In this document: positions 1 to 6,793 of the stretch, in pieces
How the letters are laid out: every line of letters starts with the position of its first letter
How positions within the stretch are numbered: the stretch's first letter is position 1
DNA from: Candidatus Aminicenantota bacterium
GTDB taxonomy: Bacteria; Acidobacteriota; Aminicenantia; S016-38
DNA: 8,706 nt
Direction of reading: 5' to 3'
Assembly (NCBI GenBank): GCA_021161165.1
Contig: JAGHBF010000162.1
Coordinates: forward strand, 1-8,706
Notes under the pieces: model-generated
What the model saw: only the letters and a program-made list of their open reading frames with translations
Databases searched by the model: none
What the model was told of the DNA's origin: nothing
Program-made: the position numbers and the translations under genes

Positions 1-2
1 AA

Positions 3-19
3 TCGTCCAACCTGGACGA
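3..19. repeat. Perfect inverted repeat (7-bp arms, 3-nt loop) near the left edge
   Basis: TCGTCCA and TGGACGA are exact reverse complements separated by ACC. Four of the seven pairs are G-C. An A/T-rich stretch with two short T-runs follows on the plus strand. It could be a weak terminator hairpin for a gene ending left of the window, or a palindromic operator about 65 bases upstream of the kor -35 box. The T-tract is too broken for a confident terminator call, and the symmetry alone does not identify a regulator. Confidence 0.45.
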
Positions 20-82
20 CAATTTTAAATTTTAGTGAAAAAAGACTTCCATGTCAACCCCAAAAATTTATTTCTCTGAAGT

Positions 83-111
83 TTGAAAATATTTACATAA
101 AAGAATATAAT
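83..111 (+). promoter_or_regulatory. Sigma-70-type promoter for the kor-mutT-comEC operon
   Basis: A -35 box TTGAAA (83-88; five of six match TTGACA) and a perfect -10 box TATAAT (106-111) are separated by exactly 17 bases. Transcription would begin near 118, leaving a leader of about 20 bases that contains the ribosome binding site of the first gene. No other promoter is evident inside the plus-strand run, where all genes overlap, so this probably drives all six. The call rests on sequence match only. Confidence 0.7.
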
Positions 112-130
112 TATAGCCTTTATAATACAT

Positions 131-135
131 GGAGG
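131..135 (+). promoter_or_regulatory. Ribosome binding site that fixes the start of the ferredoxin subunit gene
   Basis: GGAGG lies five bases before the ATG at 141. An in-frame ATG at 129 overlaps this GGAGG and has no Shine-Dalgarno sequence of its own upstream, so 141 is the preferred start. The longer form would only add four residues. Confidence 0.8.
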
Positions 136-140
136 AATTT

Positions 141-428
141 ATGAGTAATGTAATTGAGGAATTAAACATTGAGGTGCGAACCCGTCGCAAGAAGCCTTAT
201 AATAAGGGAGCCAAAATAGTAATAGACCCAAAACTCTGCAAAAGCTGTGCTCTGTGCGTTTTTGTATGTCCAACAGGCGTTCTGGAAATGGTGGAAAACA
301 AAAGAAACATCTATAACTACTCTGCTGAGGCAATTGCTCCCGAGTATTGCACCCTATGCCAATTTTGCGTTTATCAGTGCCCGGATTTCGCCATTACAAT
401 TGAAGAGGAAAAAGGAGGAGAAAAATGA
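141..428 (+). CDS. korD: 2-oxoglutarate:ferredoxin oxidoreductase, delta (4Fe-4S ferredoxin) subunit
   Basis: This is a 95-residue, two-cluster ferredoxin-type protein. It would act as the electron-transfer subunit of a cytoplasmic 2-oxoacid:ferredoxin oxidoreductase, passing electrons from the TPP/Fe-S catalytic core to soluble ferredoxin. Two complete CxxCxxCxxxCP motifs are visible, with cysteines at residues 33, 36, 39 and 43 and again at 70, 73, 76 and 80. Each can bind one [4Fe-4S] cluster. A basic N-terminal stretch (about residues 11-25) precedes them. It is the first gene after the promoter, and its stop overlaps the alpha-subunit start by ATGA. The delta-alpha-beta-gamma order is the usual KorDABC/VorDABC arrangement. 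Assignment as delta subunit rather than a free ferredoxin rests on that context. An alternative start at 129 is less likely. Confidence 0.9.
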   Translation: MSNVIEELNIEVRTRRKKPYNKGAKIVIDPKLCKSCALCVFVCPTGVLEMVENKRNIYNYSAEAIAPEYCTLCQFCVYQCPDFAITIEEEKGGEK

Positions 429-1549
429 GAAAGGTTATGCCGGGCAACGAAACAATAGCACACGCTGCAATAGCAGCAGGATGCAGGTTTTTCGCAGGTT
501 ATCCAATTACTCCATCTTCCGAACTTGCAGCAGCAATGTCGTATCTTCTTCCAAAAGTCGGAGGAAAATTCATACAGATGGAAGACGAAATCGCCTCTAT
601 GGCTGCGGCTATTGGCGCATCTATCACTGGAGAGAAATCTATGACCGCAACTTCAGGTCCGGGATTTTCTCTTAAACAGGAACACATAGGACTTGCATGC
701 ATGATGGAAGTGCCAGTAGTTATAGTAAATGTTATGCGTGGAGGGCCATCTACAGGGCTACCCACGCATCCTGCTCAAGGAGATATAATGCAAGCAAGAT
801 GGGGAACCCATGGAGACCATCCAATTATAGCCGTTGCTCCTTCTTTACCAAGAGAAATTTATCTGGAAACAATAAGGGCTTTTAACCTTGCCGAACAGTA
901 TAGAAATCCCGTGATACTTCTGTTAGATGAAATTTTAGGTCATACATACGAAGTTGTGGATATACCAGAGCCAGGAGAATATGACATAATAAACAGAAAG
1001 CTCCCACCAAAAGGTCTGAACAGGCTGGATTTTTATACTTATCAGAGGGATGAGGGAGACCCTCCTCTTTTACCCAATTTCTTCATGGGATACAATTTCC
1101 ATTTCGAAAGTCTTGCACACGATGAAATGGGATTTCCTACTACAGACCCGGAAAAAGTGGACAGGATAACCAGGCTAAGAGAAGCCAAAATAGAGAAAAA
1201 TAAGGAAAAAATCTGGAAAAACCATCTTTTAATGGTAGAGGATGCAGATACAGTAATAATAGCAATCGGTTCTGTGGCCCGTTCAGCCATAGCTGCGGTA
1301 GAAATGGCTAGGAAAGAGGGCATTAAACTGGGACTATTCAGACCAATAACTGTCTGGCCATTCCCGGATGAACCCTTAAGAGAGGCAATAACTGAGAAGC
1401 AAAGAGTCATCGTTGCAGAAATGAACCTCGGCCAGTTAAAAGGAGAGGTAGAGAAAGCCCTCAGGCGAGAAGTGGAAGGACTCAACAAGGTAAATGGAGT
1501 GCCAATAAGTCCCAAAGAAATACTCGAAAAGGTAAAGGAGGGGAAATGA
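425..1549 (+). CDS. korA: 2-oxoglutarate:ferredoxin oxidoreductase, alpha subunit
   Basis: This 374-residue protein has the usual length for KorA. With the beta subunit it forms the catalytic core that oxidatively decarboxylates a 2-oxoacid to an acyl-CoA, reducing ferredoxin, or runs in reverse for CO2 fixation. Hallmarks of the pyruvate:ferredoxin oxidoreductase alpha/domain I family are visible: the early GYPITP segment (residues 25-30), QMEDEIAS (51-58), TSGPGFSL (76-83), and a conserved stretch at 105-132 ending GTHGDH. A second domain (about 250-365) resembles the PFOR domain II fold. The motif set resembles 2-oxoglutarate-type KorA more than pyruvate- or isovalerate-specific forms, but substrate cannot be proven by eye. 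A strong AAAGGAGGAG precedes the ATG, which overlaps the korD stop as ATGA. Confidence 0.92.
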   Translation: MRKVMPGNETIAHAAIAAGCRFFAGYPITPSSELAAAMSYLLPKVGGKFIQMEDEIASMAAAIGASITGEKSMTATSGPGFSLKQEHIGLACMMEVPVVIVNVMRGGPSTGLPTHPAQGDIMQARWGTHGDHPIIAVAPSLPREIYLETIRAFNLAEQYRNPVILLLDEILGHTYEVVDIPEPGEYDIINRKLPPKGLNRLDFYTYQRDEGDPPLLPNFFMGYNFHFESLAHDEMGFPTTDPEKVDRITRLREAKIEKNKEKIWKNHLLMVEDADTVIIAIGSVARSAIAAVEMARKEGIKLGLFRPITVWPFPDEPLREAITEKQRVIVAEMNLGQLKGEVEKALRREVEGLNKVNGVPISPKEILEKVKEGK

Positions 1550-2364
1550 GCTATCTGGAGTATGTAAGAAGTTTTAAATTACCCCATTCCTGGTGTCCGG
1601 GATGCGGAATCGGAACTATAATGCAGGCAATAGTGAGGGCTTTTGACGCTCTCGGATGGAAACATGAGGATATTGCCTTTGTCACTGGAATAGGATGTTC
1701 TGGGAGAATGTCTACATATATAAACGCAAACACCATACACACCACCCATGGAAGACCTCTGGCTTTCGCTACAGGGATAAAGCTTGCAAAACCGGACAAA
1801 CACGTGGTTGTGGTAAGTGGGGATGGCGATGCTCTCGCTATTGGTGGAAACCATTTCATACATGCAGCGAGAAGGAACATAGACATAAAACTCATTATTA
1901 TCAACAACTCAGTCTATGGGATGACAGGTGGTCAGGTCTCTCCAACCACTCCTCAGAAGTTTAAAACTCAGACCACACCTTATGGAAACATAGAGCCAAA
2001 TTTTGATGTGATAAAACTTGCAATTGGAGCAGGTGCAACCTTTGTAGCACGAGAATCTGTAACAAGACCAAGAAATCTTGAAAAACTAATCGAAAAATCC
2101 TTCCATCATAAAGGGTTTTCAGTGGTGGAGGCGATCTCAAACTGCCATATCAATCTTGGAAGAAGAAATAAGTTGAAGGACCAAATCACAATGCTCAGAT
2201 GGATAAACGACAGGATTATCCCTATGAATGTTGCTAAAAAGAAATCGCCAGAAGAGATAAAAGACAAAATTATTCTGGGACTGTTTCACGAGGATAAAGA
2301 AAGAAAAGAATATACAGAACTGTATGAAGAAGAAATCATAAATAGGGCAAGGGGGAAAGAATGA
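1546..2364 (+). CDS. korB: 2-oxoglutarate:ferredoxin oxidoreductase, beta (TPP-binding) subunit
   Basis: This 272-residue protein carries the thiamine diphosphate and a [4Fe-4S] cluster of the oxidoreductase. The TPP/Mg2+ site is the segment from GDGD at 92-95 to the NN at 120-121. Cysteines 17 and 20 (CPGCG), 51 (GIGCSGR) and probably 200 correspond to the family's cluster ligands. THGR (67-70) and YGMTGGQ (124-130) are also typical of KorB. The length of about 270-290 is normal, with a charged C-terminal tail (about 205-272). It starts inside the korA stop (ATGA) with AGGAGGGG just upstream, and its own stop overlaps the gamma gene by ATGA. It functions as an obligate partner of the alpha subunit. 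The 2-oxoglutarate specificity is inferred from family resemblance. Confidence 0.93.
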   Translation: MSYLEYVRSFKLPHSWCPGCGIGTIMQAIVRAFDALGWKHEDIAFVTGIGCSGRMSTYINANTIHTTHGRPLAFATGIKLAKPDKHVVVVSGDGDALAIGGNHFIHAARRNIDIKLIIINNSVYGMTGGQVSPTTPQKFKTQTTPYGNIEPNFDVIKLAIGAGATFVARESVTRPRNLEKLIEKSFHHKGFSVVEAISNCHINLGRRNKLKDQITMLRWINDRIIPMNVAKKKSPEEIKDKIILGLFHEDKERKEYTELYEEEIINRARGKE

Positions 2365-2894
2365 GTTTCCATTATGAACTTCGTTTCAGCGCTATTGGAG
2401 GACAGGGAATAATAACTGCGGGTACTCTTCTTGCGGAAAGCGTTGTGGAATACAAAAACCTTTATGCAATTCACAGCCCAAGATATACTGCCCAGGTAAG
2501 AGGCGGTCCAACAAAGGTTGATGTAATTATTGATGAAAAACCCATTTATTTTCCAAAAACGACTGATGTGGACTTCTATCTTTCCACCAGCCAGAGGTCA
2601 TTTGAGGCTTATTTCCAGGATATAAAGGAAGGTGCAATAATAGTTCTTGATTCAAATCTGGTTGGAGAATTCAATGACCCGAAATATAGAATTTACAGAA
2701 TTCCTATAATTGAGACTGCAGCCAAGGAAATAGGCAATATTGTAACTGTTTCTACTTTAAGTCTTGCAATTACTGCAAAATTGACAGGTCTTATTACACT
2801 GGAGGAGCTGGAGGATTTTATTCCTAAAAAAGTTCCAAAGGGGTTTGAGGAAATCAATCTAAAAGCGGTGAGGGTCGGGTACAACATAGTTTGA
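2361..2894 (+). CDS. korC: 2-oxoglutarate:ferredoxin oxidoreductase, gamma subunit
   Basis: This is a 177-residue member of the PFOR domain III (POR gamma) family, the smallest core subunit of the four-subunit enzyme. The glycine-rich start GGQG (13-16) followed by a long helix, and YTAQVRGGP (42-50) followed by a beta-strand, are characteristic. No cysteine motif is expected or seen. The length is normal for the family (about 175-190). The ATG overlaps the korB stop and is preceded by AAGGGGGAAAG. The stop overlaps the Nudix gene's TTG start as TTGA. With korD, korA and korB it completes a full KorDABC set, so no subunit needs to be sought elsewhere. Confidence 0.92.
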   Translation: MSFHYELRFSAIGGQGIITAGTLLAESVVEYKNLYAIHSPRYTAQVRGGPTKVDVIIDEKPIYFPKTTDVDFYLSTSQRSFEAYFQDIKEGAIIVLDSNLVGEFNDPKYRIYRIPIIETAAKEIGNIVTVSTLSLAITAKLTGLITLEELEDFIPKKVPKGFEEINLKAVRVGYNIV

Positions 2895-3265
2895 AAGTAG
2901 TAGCAGGTATAATAAAGAATAGTAAGGGACAGGTTTTAATCGCCAGGAGAAAAACCGGACACAGAAAAGGACTCTGGGAATTTCCTGGCGGAAAAGTGAA
3001 CCCTGAAGAAGATGATGCAAAGGCACTCGAAAGAGAACTGGAAGAAGAACTGGGATTAAAGGTGAAAGTGTGTAAATATCTCGGGAAAGTGGAATTTTCT
3101 TACCCAGATTCAAAGATTATTCTCATCGCTTATGAATGTCTTCCTCTTAATACCCCTTCAAAAATGAACGCCCACAGTGAAATAAAATGGGTTTTTCCTG
3201 AGGAGTTAGCATCATTTACCCTTTGTGAAGCAGACAGGCAGCTTATAAGAAAAATCAGGATTTGA
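2891..3265 (+). CDS. MutT-like Nudix hydrolase ((d)NTP pyrophosphohydrolase)
   Basis: This 124-residue protein is a single Nudix domain. The Nudix box matches GX5EX7REUXEEXGU exactly over residues 34-56, with the metal-binding glutamates at 49, 52 and 53. The substrate-pocket FPGG lies just before it. A C-terminal HSEIKWV...ADRQLI pattern resembles MutT/8-oxo-dGTP diphosphatases of about 125-135 residues. The likely role is removing oxidised or non-canonical nucleotides in the cytoplasm, but Nudix substrate specificity is not readable from the box. The start is TTG, overlapping the korC stop as TTGA. Only a poor, distant purine-rich stretch lies upstream, so translation probably depends on coupling to korC. 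No ATG alternative would preserve the N-terminal beta-strand. Confidence 0.88.
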   Translation: MKVVAGIIKNSKGQVLIARRKTGHRKGLWEFPGGKVNPEEDDAKALERELEEELGLKVKVCKYLGKVEFSYPDSKIILIAYECLPLNTPSKMNAHSEIKWVFPEELASFTLCEADRQLIRKIRI

Positions 3266-5472
3266 AAAGGCCCTTTCTTTTTCCTGCTCTTTTCTTCCTT
3301 GCTGGTCAGATATGTGGTTTCCATAAAATCTATTTTTCGCTATGGCTTTCAGTTTTATCCCTTTTAATCTGGATTATACTTCTTCCTTTAAATACCTCTT
3401 GGGGTAAATCATTTCTTTTGATAGGCATTTTCATTTTAGGAGGTGCTCTATCTTACCGCACATATTTTTCTGTTTTAAATTCCAGTTTTTACAATATGGA
3501 AACAGACGAATACGTGGATTTCACGGGCAAACTATATAGAAACCCGGAGTTTTCTAAACAACTCACAAAACTATATGTAAAAACAAAAGAAGGTAAACTA
3601 ATAATAACCGTTAAAGGAAGGTTAAAGGGTTTCCACAGGGGAGATATTATAGAAGGAAGTGCAAGATTTTATCCTACCGATCATCCTTGCAATTTCGGCG
3701 TAGACAGAAAAAATTTGTTTCTTGCGCAAGGAATCCTAACATATGGATATTCAAAATCCGGAATTTTCTTCAGAAAACTCAAAAACGGCAGTTTTTCTTT
3801 TTTCTACAGTCTAAAGGAAAAAGCTGCATTAAAAATTTTATCTTTACAATCTCCTTATTCATCCATTACATCTGCACTGCTTCTTGGACAAAGATACAAC
3901 TTGGGAGAAAACCAAAGGAGAGCTTTGAAGCTTGCAGGGATTTATCATCTCCTTGCGATATCTGGGGCCCATGTAGGGCTATTTCTTTATCTTGTATGGC
4001 TTATAAGCGGATTGTTTACCTGGAAAACAATGACAAAATGGTATATTGAACTATTCTCTTTGCTGATTTTCTACCTCTGGATGGAGGGAAGCCCTTCGGT
4101 AGATAGAGCCACACTAATAGCAATACTTATCATTGTAGGCAAATTGCTCTGGAGGGATATAGACTATGTGAATTTGCTGTTAGCTTCCATGCTGATTAGT
4201 CTTTTCTTACATCCTCTTTCGTTTCTATCACCGGGATTCCAGCTCACCTATTTTGTCACCTTTGGTATTGTTCTTTTTTTAAAGCATATAAATGAAAAAG
4301 GAAAAATCTATAAGCTATTTATGCTATCCTTAGTGGCTTATATCTTTTCTCTCCCCATAACACTCTTTCATTTTCACCGCACCAACCTTCTCTCCCCCTT
4401 CAACAATATAATAACGGCTGCAATTCTCCCCTTTTTAATACTCCTTCTTATTCTATGGAGTGCAGGATTTAGCTTCCTTTATTTGCCTGTAAAGTTTATA
4501 GCTGACATAATCTTTACTCTGGATGCAATTAAGTTTTCAATTTTTACGGTTCCAGCCATACCTTTATTTTTGGTTGTAGCGATCTCCCTTCTTCTCTTTA
4601 TCGCTCCAAGAAAAAATTGGGTTCTTGTTCTACCTTTATTCCTTATATTTTATCCCGGGGAAAGAACAAATCAATTCGAAGTTATTTTCCTGGATGTTGG
4701 ACAGGGGGATTCAGTTCTTGTCCGCTGCCCTCCAAAAGTATTTTTATATGATGGGGGAGGTTCTAAGGAAGGAAGATTCGATGTCGGGGAATATGTTGTC
4801 TCTCAAGCACTATGGAAACAGGGAATAAGAAAGCTGGATGCGATTTTTGTTTCTCATTATCATCCGGACCACGCAGGTGGCTTGCTGAGCATTTTAGAAA
4901 ATTTTCCTTATGGTAAATTTTACATAGGAGAAGTTGCAGATAAAGATCCTTTATATTTAAGTCTTATCTCAAAGATTGATCCGGAAAAACTCACCCGACT
5001 GAAAAAAGGAAACAAATTCTCAATTGGTAGCTGCACAATAGAAGTCCTTCATCCTCCAGAAATAACCACTGATAAAACGAAAAATAACGATTCCCTTGTT
5101 CTTCTTGTAAATCACAATGGGACCAAAGTGCTTCTAACAGGAGACATAGGAGCATCGGTTGAGAATAAAATTCTTTCAAATCTCCCTGAAATAGATATTC
5201 TGAAGGTAGCTCACCACGGCAGTGCTACAAGCTCCAGCGAGAAATTTCTCTCAAAAGCAAAACCGAAAATTTCTATAGTATCTGCTGGAAAGTTCAACAG
5301 TTATGGACTCCCGGCACCTGCGGTTATAAAAAGATTAAAAAGACACTCAAAATTTGTTTTTATAACTTCAAAATCAGGGGCAGTCAAAGTTCAAAAAAGG
5401 AAATTATGCCTCTGTTTAGATTCTTGTAAATCCTTCAATTTTAAATCACATACCTGGAGAAATCATCGCTAA
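3262..5472 (+). CDS. comEC: ComEC/Rec2-family DNA uptake channel with C-terminal metallo-beta-lactamase domain
   Basis: This 736-residue inner-membrane protein has the three-part ComEC architecture. Hydrophobic helices (about 1-70) are followed by a beta-rich DUF4131/OB-like region (about 75-165). The multi-pass Competence domain (about 195-470) carries the signature HLLAISGAHVGL (229-240). A metallo-beta-lactamase-like domain (about 474-715) is intact: SHYHPDHAGG at 531-540 holds likely metal ligands, and LLTGDIG (624-630) and AHHGS (650-654) complete the site. In the family, the channel carries single-stranded DNA into the cytoplasm, and the MBL domain is proposed to degrade the non-transferred strand. 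Length is typical, with no frameshift. The start is TTG overlapping the Nudix stop (TTGA) with no clear Shine-Dalgarno. The next in-frame Met would delete the first helices. The last 9 codons overlap the convergent Yip1 gene. No other com or pilus gene is present here. Confidence 0.93.
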   Translation: MKRPFLFPALFFLAGQICGFHKIYFSLWLSVLSLLIWIILLPLNTSWGKSFLLIGIFILGGALSYRTYFSVLNSSFYNMETDEYVDFTGKLYRNPEFSKQLTKLYVKTKEGKLIITVKGRLKGFHRGDIIEGSARFYPTDHPCNFGVDRKNLFLAQGILTYGYSKSGIFFRKLKNGSFSFFYSLKEKAALKILSLQSPYSSITSALLLGQRYNLGENQRRALKLAGIYHLLAISGAHVGLFLYLVWLISGLFTWKTMTKWYIELFSLLIFYLWMEGSPSVDRATLIAILIIVGKLLWRDIDYVNLLLASMLISLFLHPLSFLSPGFQLTYFVTFGIVLFLKHINEKGKIYKLFMLSLVAYIFSLPITLFHFHRTNLLSPFNNIITAAILPFLILLLILWSAGFSFLYLPVKFIADIIFTLDAIKFSIFTVPAIPLFLVVAISLLLFIAPRKNWVLVLPLFLIFYPGERTNQFEVIFLDVGQGDSVLVRCPPKVFLYDGGGSKEGRFDVGEYVVSQALWKQGIRKLDAIFVSHYHPDHAGGLLSILENFPYGKFYIGEVADKDPLYLSLISKIDPEKLTRLKKGNKFSIGSCTIEVLHPPEITTDKTKNNDSLVLLVNHNGTKVLLTGDIGASVENKILSNLPEIDILKVAHHGSATSSSEKFLSKAKPKISIVSAGKFNSYGLPAPAVIKRLKRHSKFVFITSKSGAVKVQKRKLCLCLDSCKSFNFKSHTWRNHR

Positions 5473-6132
5473 ACCGGCCAGCAAGATGCTCTTTATCAAC
5501 CAGACTCCCAGAGAAACATAAACTCCTTTTTTCTTTTCAATAGAAAGCGCACCGGCTATTATAAGACCGCAGGCTATCGCAGCCCATATATCAAAAATAT
5601 CAAAAGCCTGAAGTACCCTTCCTGTTTTAGAGAGGGGTGAAGCGTTGAAGAAAATTAGCAGTGAGGTTGTAACTCCTAATGTGCTTCCCTTTGCCCAAAT
5701 TATAAGTCCTTTAACAAGAGAAGCTATGGAATAATTAATAAAGGTAGCATGGGTCCAGCTCGCAATCATTGTTGCATAGTCTCCTTCGGGAGTTACAAAC
5801 CTTATTCCAAGAAGCAGTAAAACCCCTGTTACTACGATGGAAAAAACATAGGTGATCAGAACTCCTACAGAGGTTCTTATCATAATCGCCTTTTGAGAGA
5901 CATTAATCATGCTCTCCCATCTACCTGCATCCTTCAATTTTTTGACAAGCTCAGGTTTCTGGATTTCCAGCTGCGACATGGCTTCCTGATAGCCCTTATA
6001 AGAATAAGGAAGTGAAAAAGCAAGTGTGAGGATGAAAACAATAAGCGCAACAAGAACCCAGGATTTTTTCTCCTTTAAGCCCTCACCTACCTTATAAGGA
6101 TCAAATACTGTTAAATAAAGATTTTTAATCAT
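5446..6132 (-). CDS. Yip1-family multi-pass membrane protein (YknW-like)
   Basis: This 228-residue protein has about five hydrophobic segments: about 24-43, 88-110, 121-146, 178-198 and 204-224. A charged extramembrane loop spans about 45-85. The N-terminal FDPYKVGEGLKEKKSW and the late FDIFDIWAAIACGL segment (177-190) are the pattern I associate with bacterial Yip1-domain proteins. It starts 8 bases inside the ABC ATPase gene, with AGGTGG upstream, so the two are probably translationally coupled. In B. subtilis, the Yip1 protein YknW works with the YknXYZ exporter. Here the same adaptor and ATPase are present but no permease gene, and this gene occupies the permease's usual place. Whether it assists assembly or is itself the membrane component is open. 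Family assignment was made by eye. Confidence 0.72.
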   Translation of the reverse strand: MIKNLYLTVFDPYKVGEGLKEKKSWVLVALIVFILTLAFSLPYSYKGYQEAMSQLEIQKPELVKKLKDAGRWESMINVSQKAIMIRTSVGVLITYVFSIVVTGVLLLLGIRFVTPEGDYATMIASWTHATFINYSIASLVKGLIIWAKGSTLGVTTSLLIFFNASPLSKTGRVLQAFDIFDIWAAIACGLIIAGALSIEKKKGVYVSLGVWLIKSILLAGLAMISPGM

Positions 6133-6793
6133 TTACCACCTGCCCGTCTTTTAATTTTATAATCCTTTCTGTTCTCGAGGCAATATTTGGATCATGAGTA
6201 ACCACTATTATAGTATTACCATGGGAATGGAGTTCTTCAAATATTTTCATTATTTCTTCTCCTGCCTTTGAATCAAGATTACCTGTCGGCTCGTCGGCTA
6301 AAAGAATGGATGGCCTTGTAACTATTGCTCTTGCGATGGCCACCCTTTGTCTTTCTCCTCCAGAAAGTTCATTAGGTTTATGATACATTCTGTCCTTTAA
6401 TCCTACAATTTCAAGGGCTTCTTCTGCTTTTTTTCTCCTTTCCTTTTTAGAAAGGCCTGCATATATAAGAGGAAGTTCAACATTATGTATCGCTGGAGTT
6501 CGCGGTAGCAAATGGAAGCTCTGAAAAACAAACCCTATTTTCTGGTTCCTTATTAAAGCAAGGTCATCGTCTGAAAGGGAAGAAACATCCTTACCTTCCA
6601 GAAAATACCTCCCTTTTGTGGGGGTATCAAGACATCCCAGTATATTCATAAGGGTACTCTTTCCTGAGCCGGAAGGCCCCATTATAGCAAGATATTCTCC
6701 CTTCTCGACCTCTATTGAAACCCCCCTTAGAGCTTTCACATCCACCTTCCCCATTTTATATATCTTCCAGATATCCTCGGTTTTTATAAGCAC
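6125..6793 (-). CDS. ABC transporter ATP-binding protein, MacB/LolD/YknY class
   Basis: This complete 222-residue nucleotide-binding subunit would couple ATP hydrolysis to a membrane partner on the cytoplasmic face. Visible motifs are Walker A GPSGSGKST (39-47), Q-loop Gln91, signature LSGGE (143-147), Walker B ILLADE with Glu168, the D-loop (about 172-175) and switch His200. The CLDTPTKG segment (54-61) and QSFHLLPR (91-98) are typical of the MacB/LolD/FtsE-like type VII branch, whose usual partner is a four-helix FtsX/MacB permease. No such permease is encoded in the window. The start is GTG, supported by GGGAGG five bases upstream. Its first base is shared with the adaptor's TAG stop. The 3' end overlaps the Yip1 gene by 8 bases, so the adaptor, this ATPase and the Yip1 protein probably form one unit. 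Confidence 0.93.
   Translation of the reverse strand: MLIKTEDIWKIYKMGKVDVKALRGVSIEVEKGEYLAIMGPSGSGKSTLMNILGCLDTPTKGRYFLEGKDVSSLSDDDLALIRNQKIGFVFQSFHLLPRTPAIHNVELPLIYAGLSKKERRKKAEEALEIVGLKDRMYHKPNELSGGERQRVAIARAIVTRPSILLADEPTGNLDSKAGEEIMKIFEELHSHGNTIIVVTHDPNIASRTERIIKLKDGQVVND

Noticed and set aside
121..126. A second TATAAT as an alternative -10 box
   Set aside because: No acceptable -35 box lies 16-18 bases upstream. The nearest candidate, TTTACA at 92-97, is 23 bases away. The upstream TTGAAA-17-TATAAT pair is much better.
129..131. ATG at 129 as the start of the ferredoxin subunit gene
   Set aside because: It overlaps the GGAGG that serves the ATG at 141, and it has no ribosome binding site of its own.
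1042..1515. 157-codon open frame on the minus strand
   Set aside because: It lies wholly antisense to korA, has Ser/Leu-rich low-complexity content typical of a shadow frame, and matches no family I recognise.
5446..5560. A rho-independent terminator between the convergent operons
   Set aside because: Short T/A runs occur (5523-5535, and an A-run near 5393-5398), but no stable GC-rich stem precedes them on either strand.
5446..6132. The Yip1-like gene being the MacB/FtsX-type permease itself
   Set aside because: At 228 residues with about five evenly placed helices, it lacks the large extracytoplasmic domain between helix 1 and a C-terminal three-helix bundle that defines MacB/YknZ permeases.
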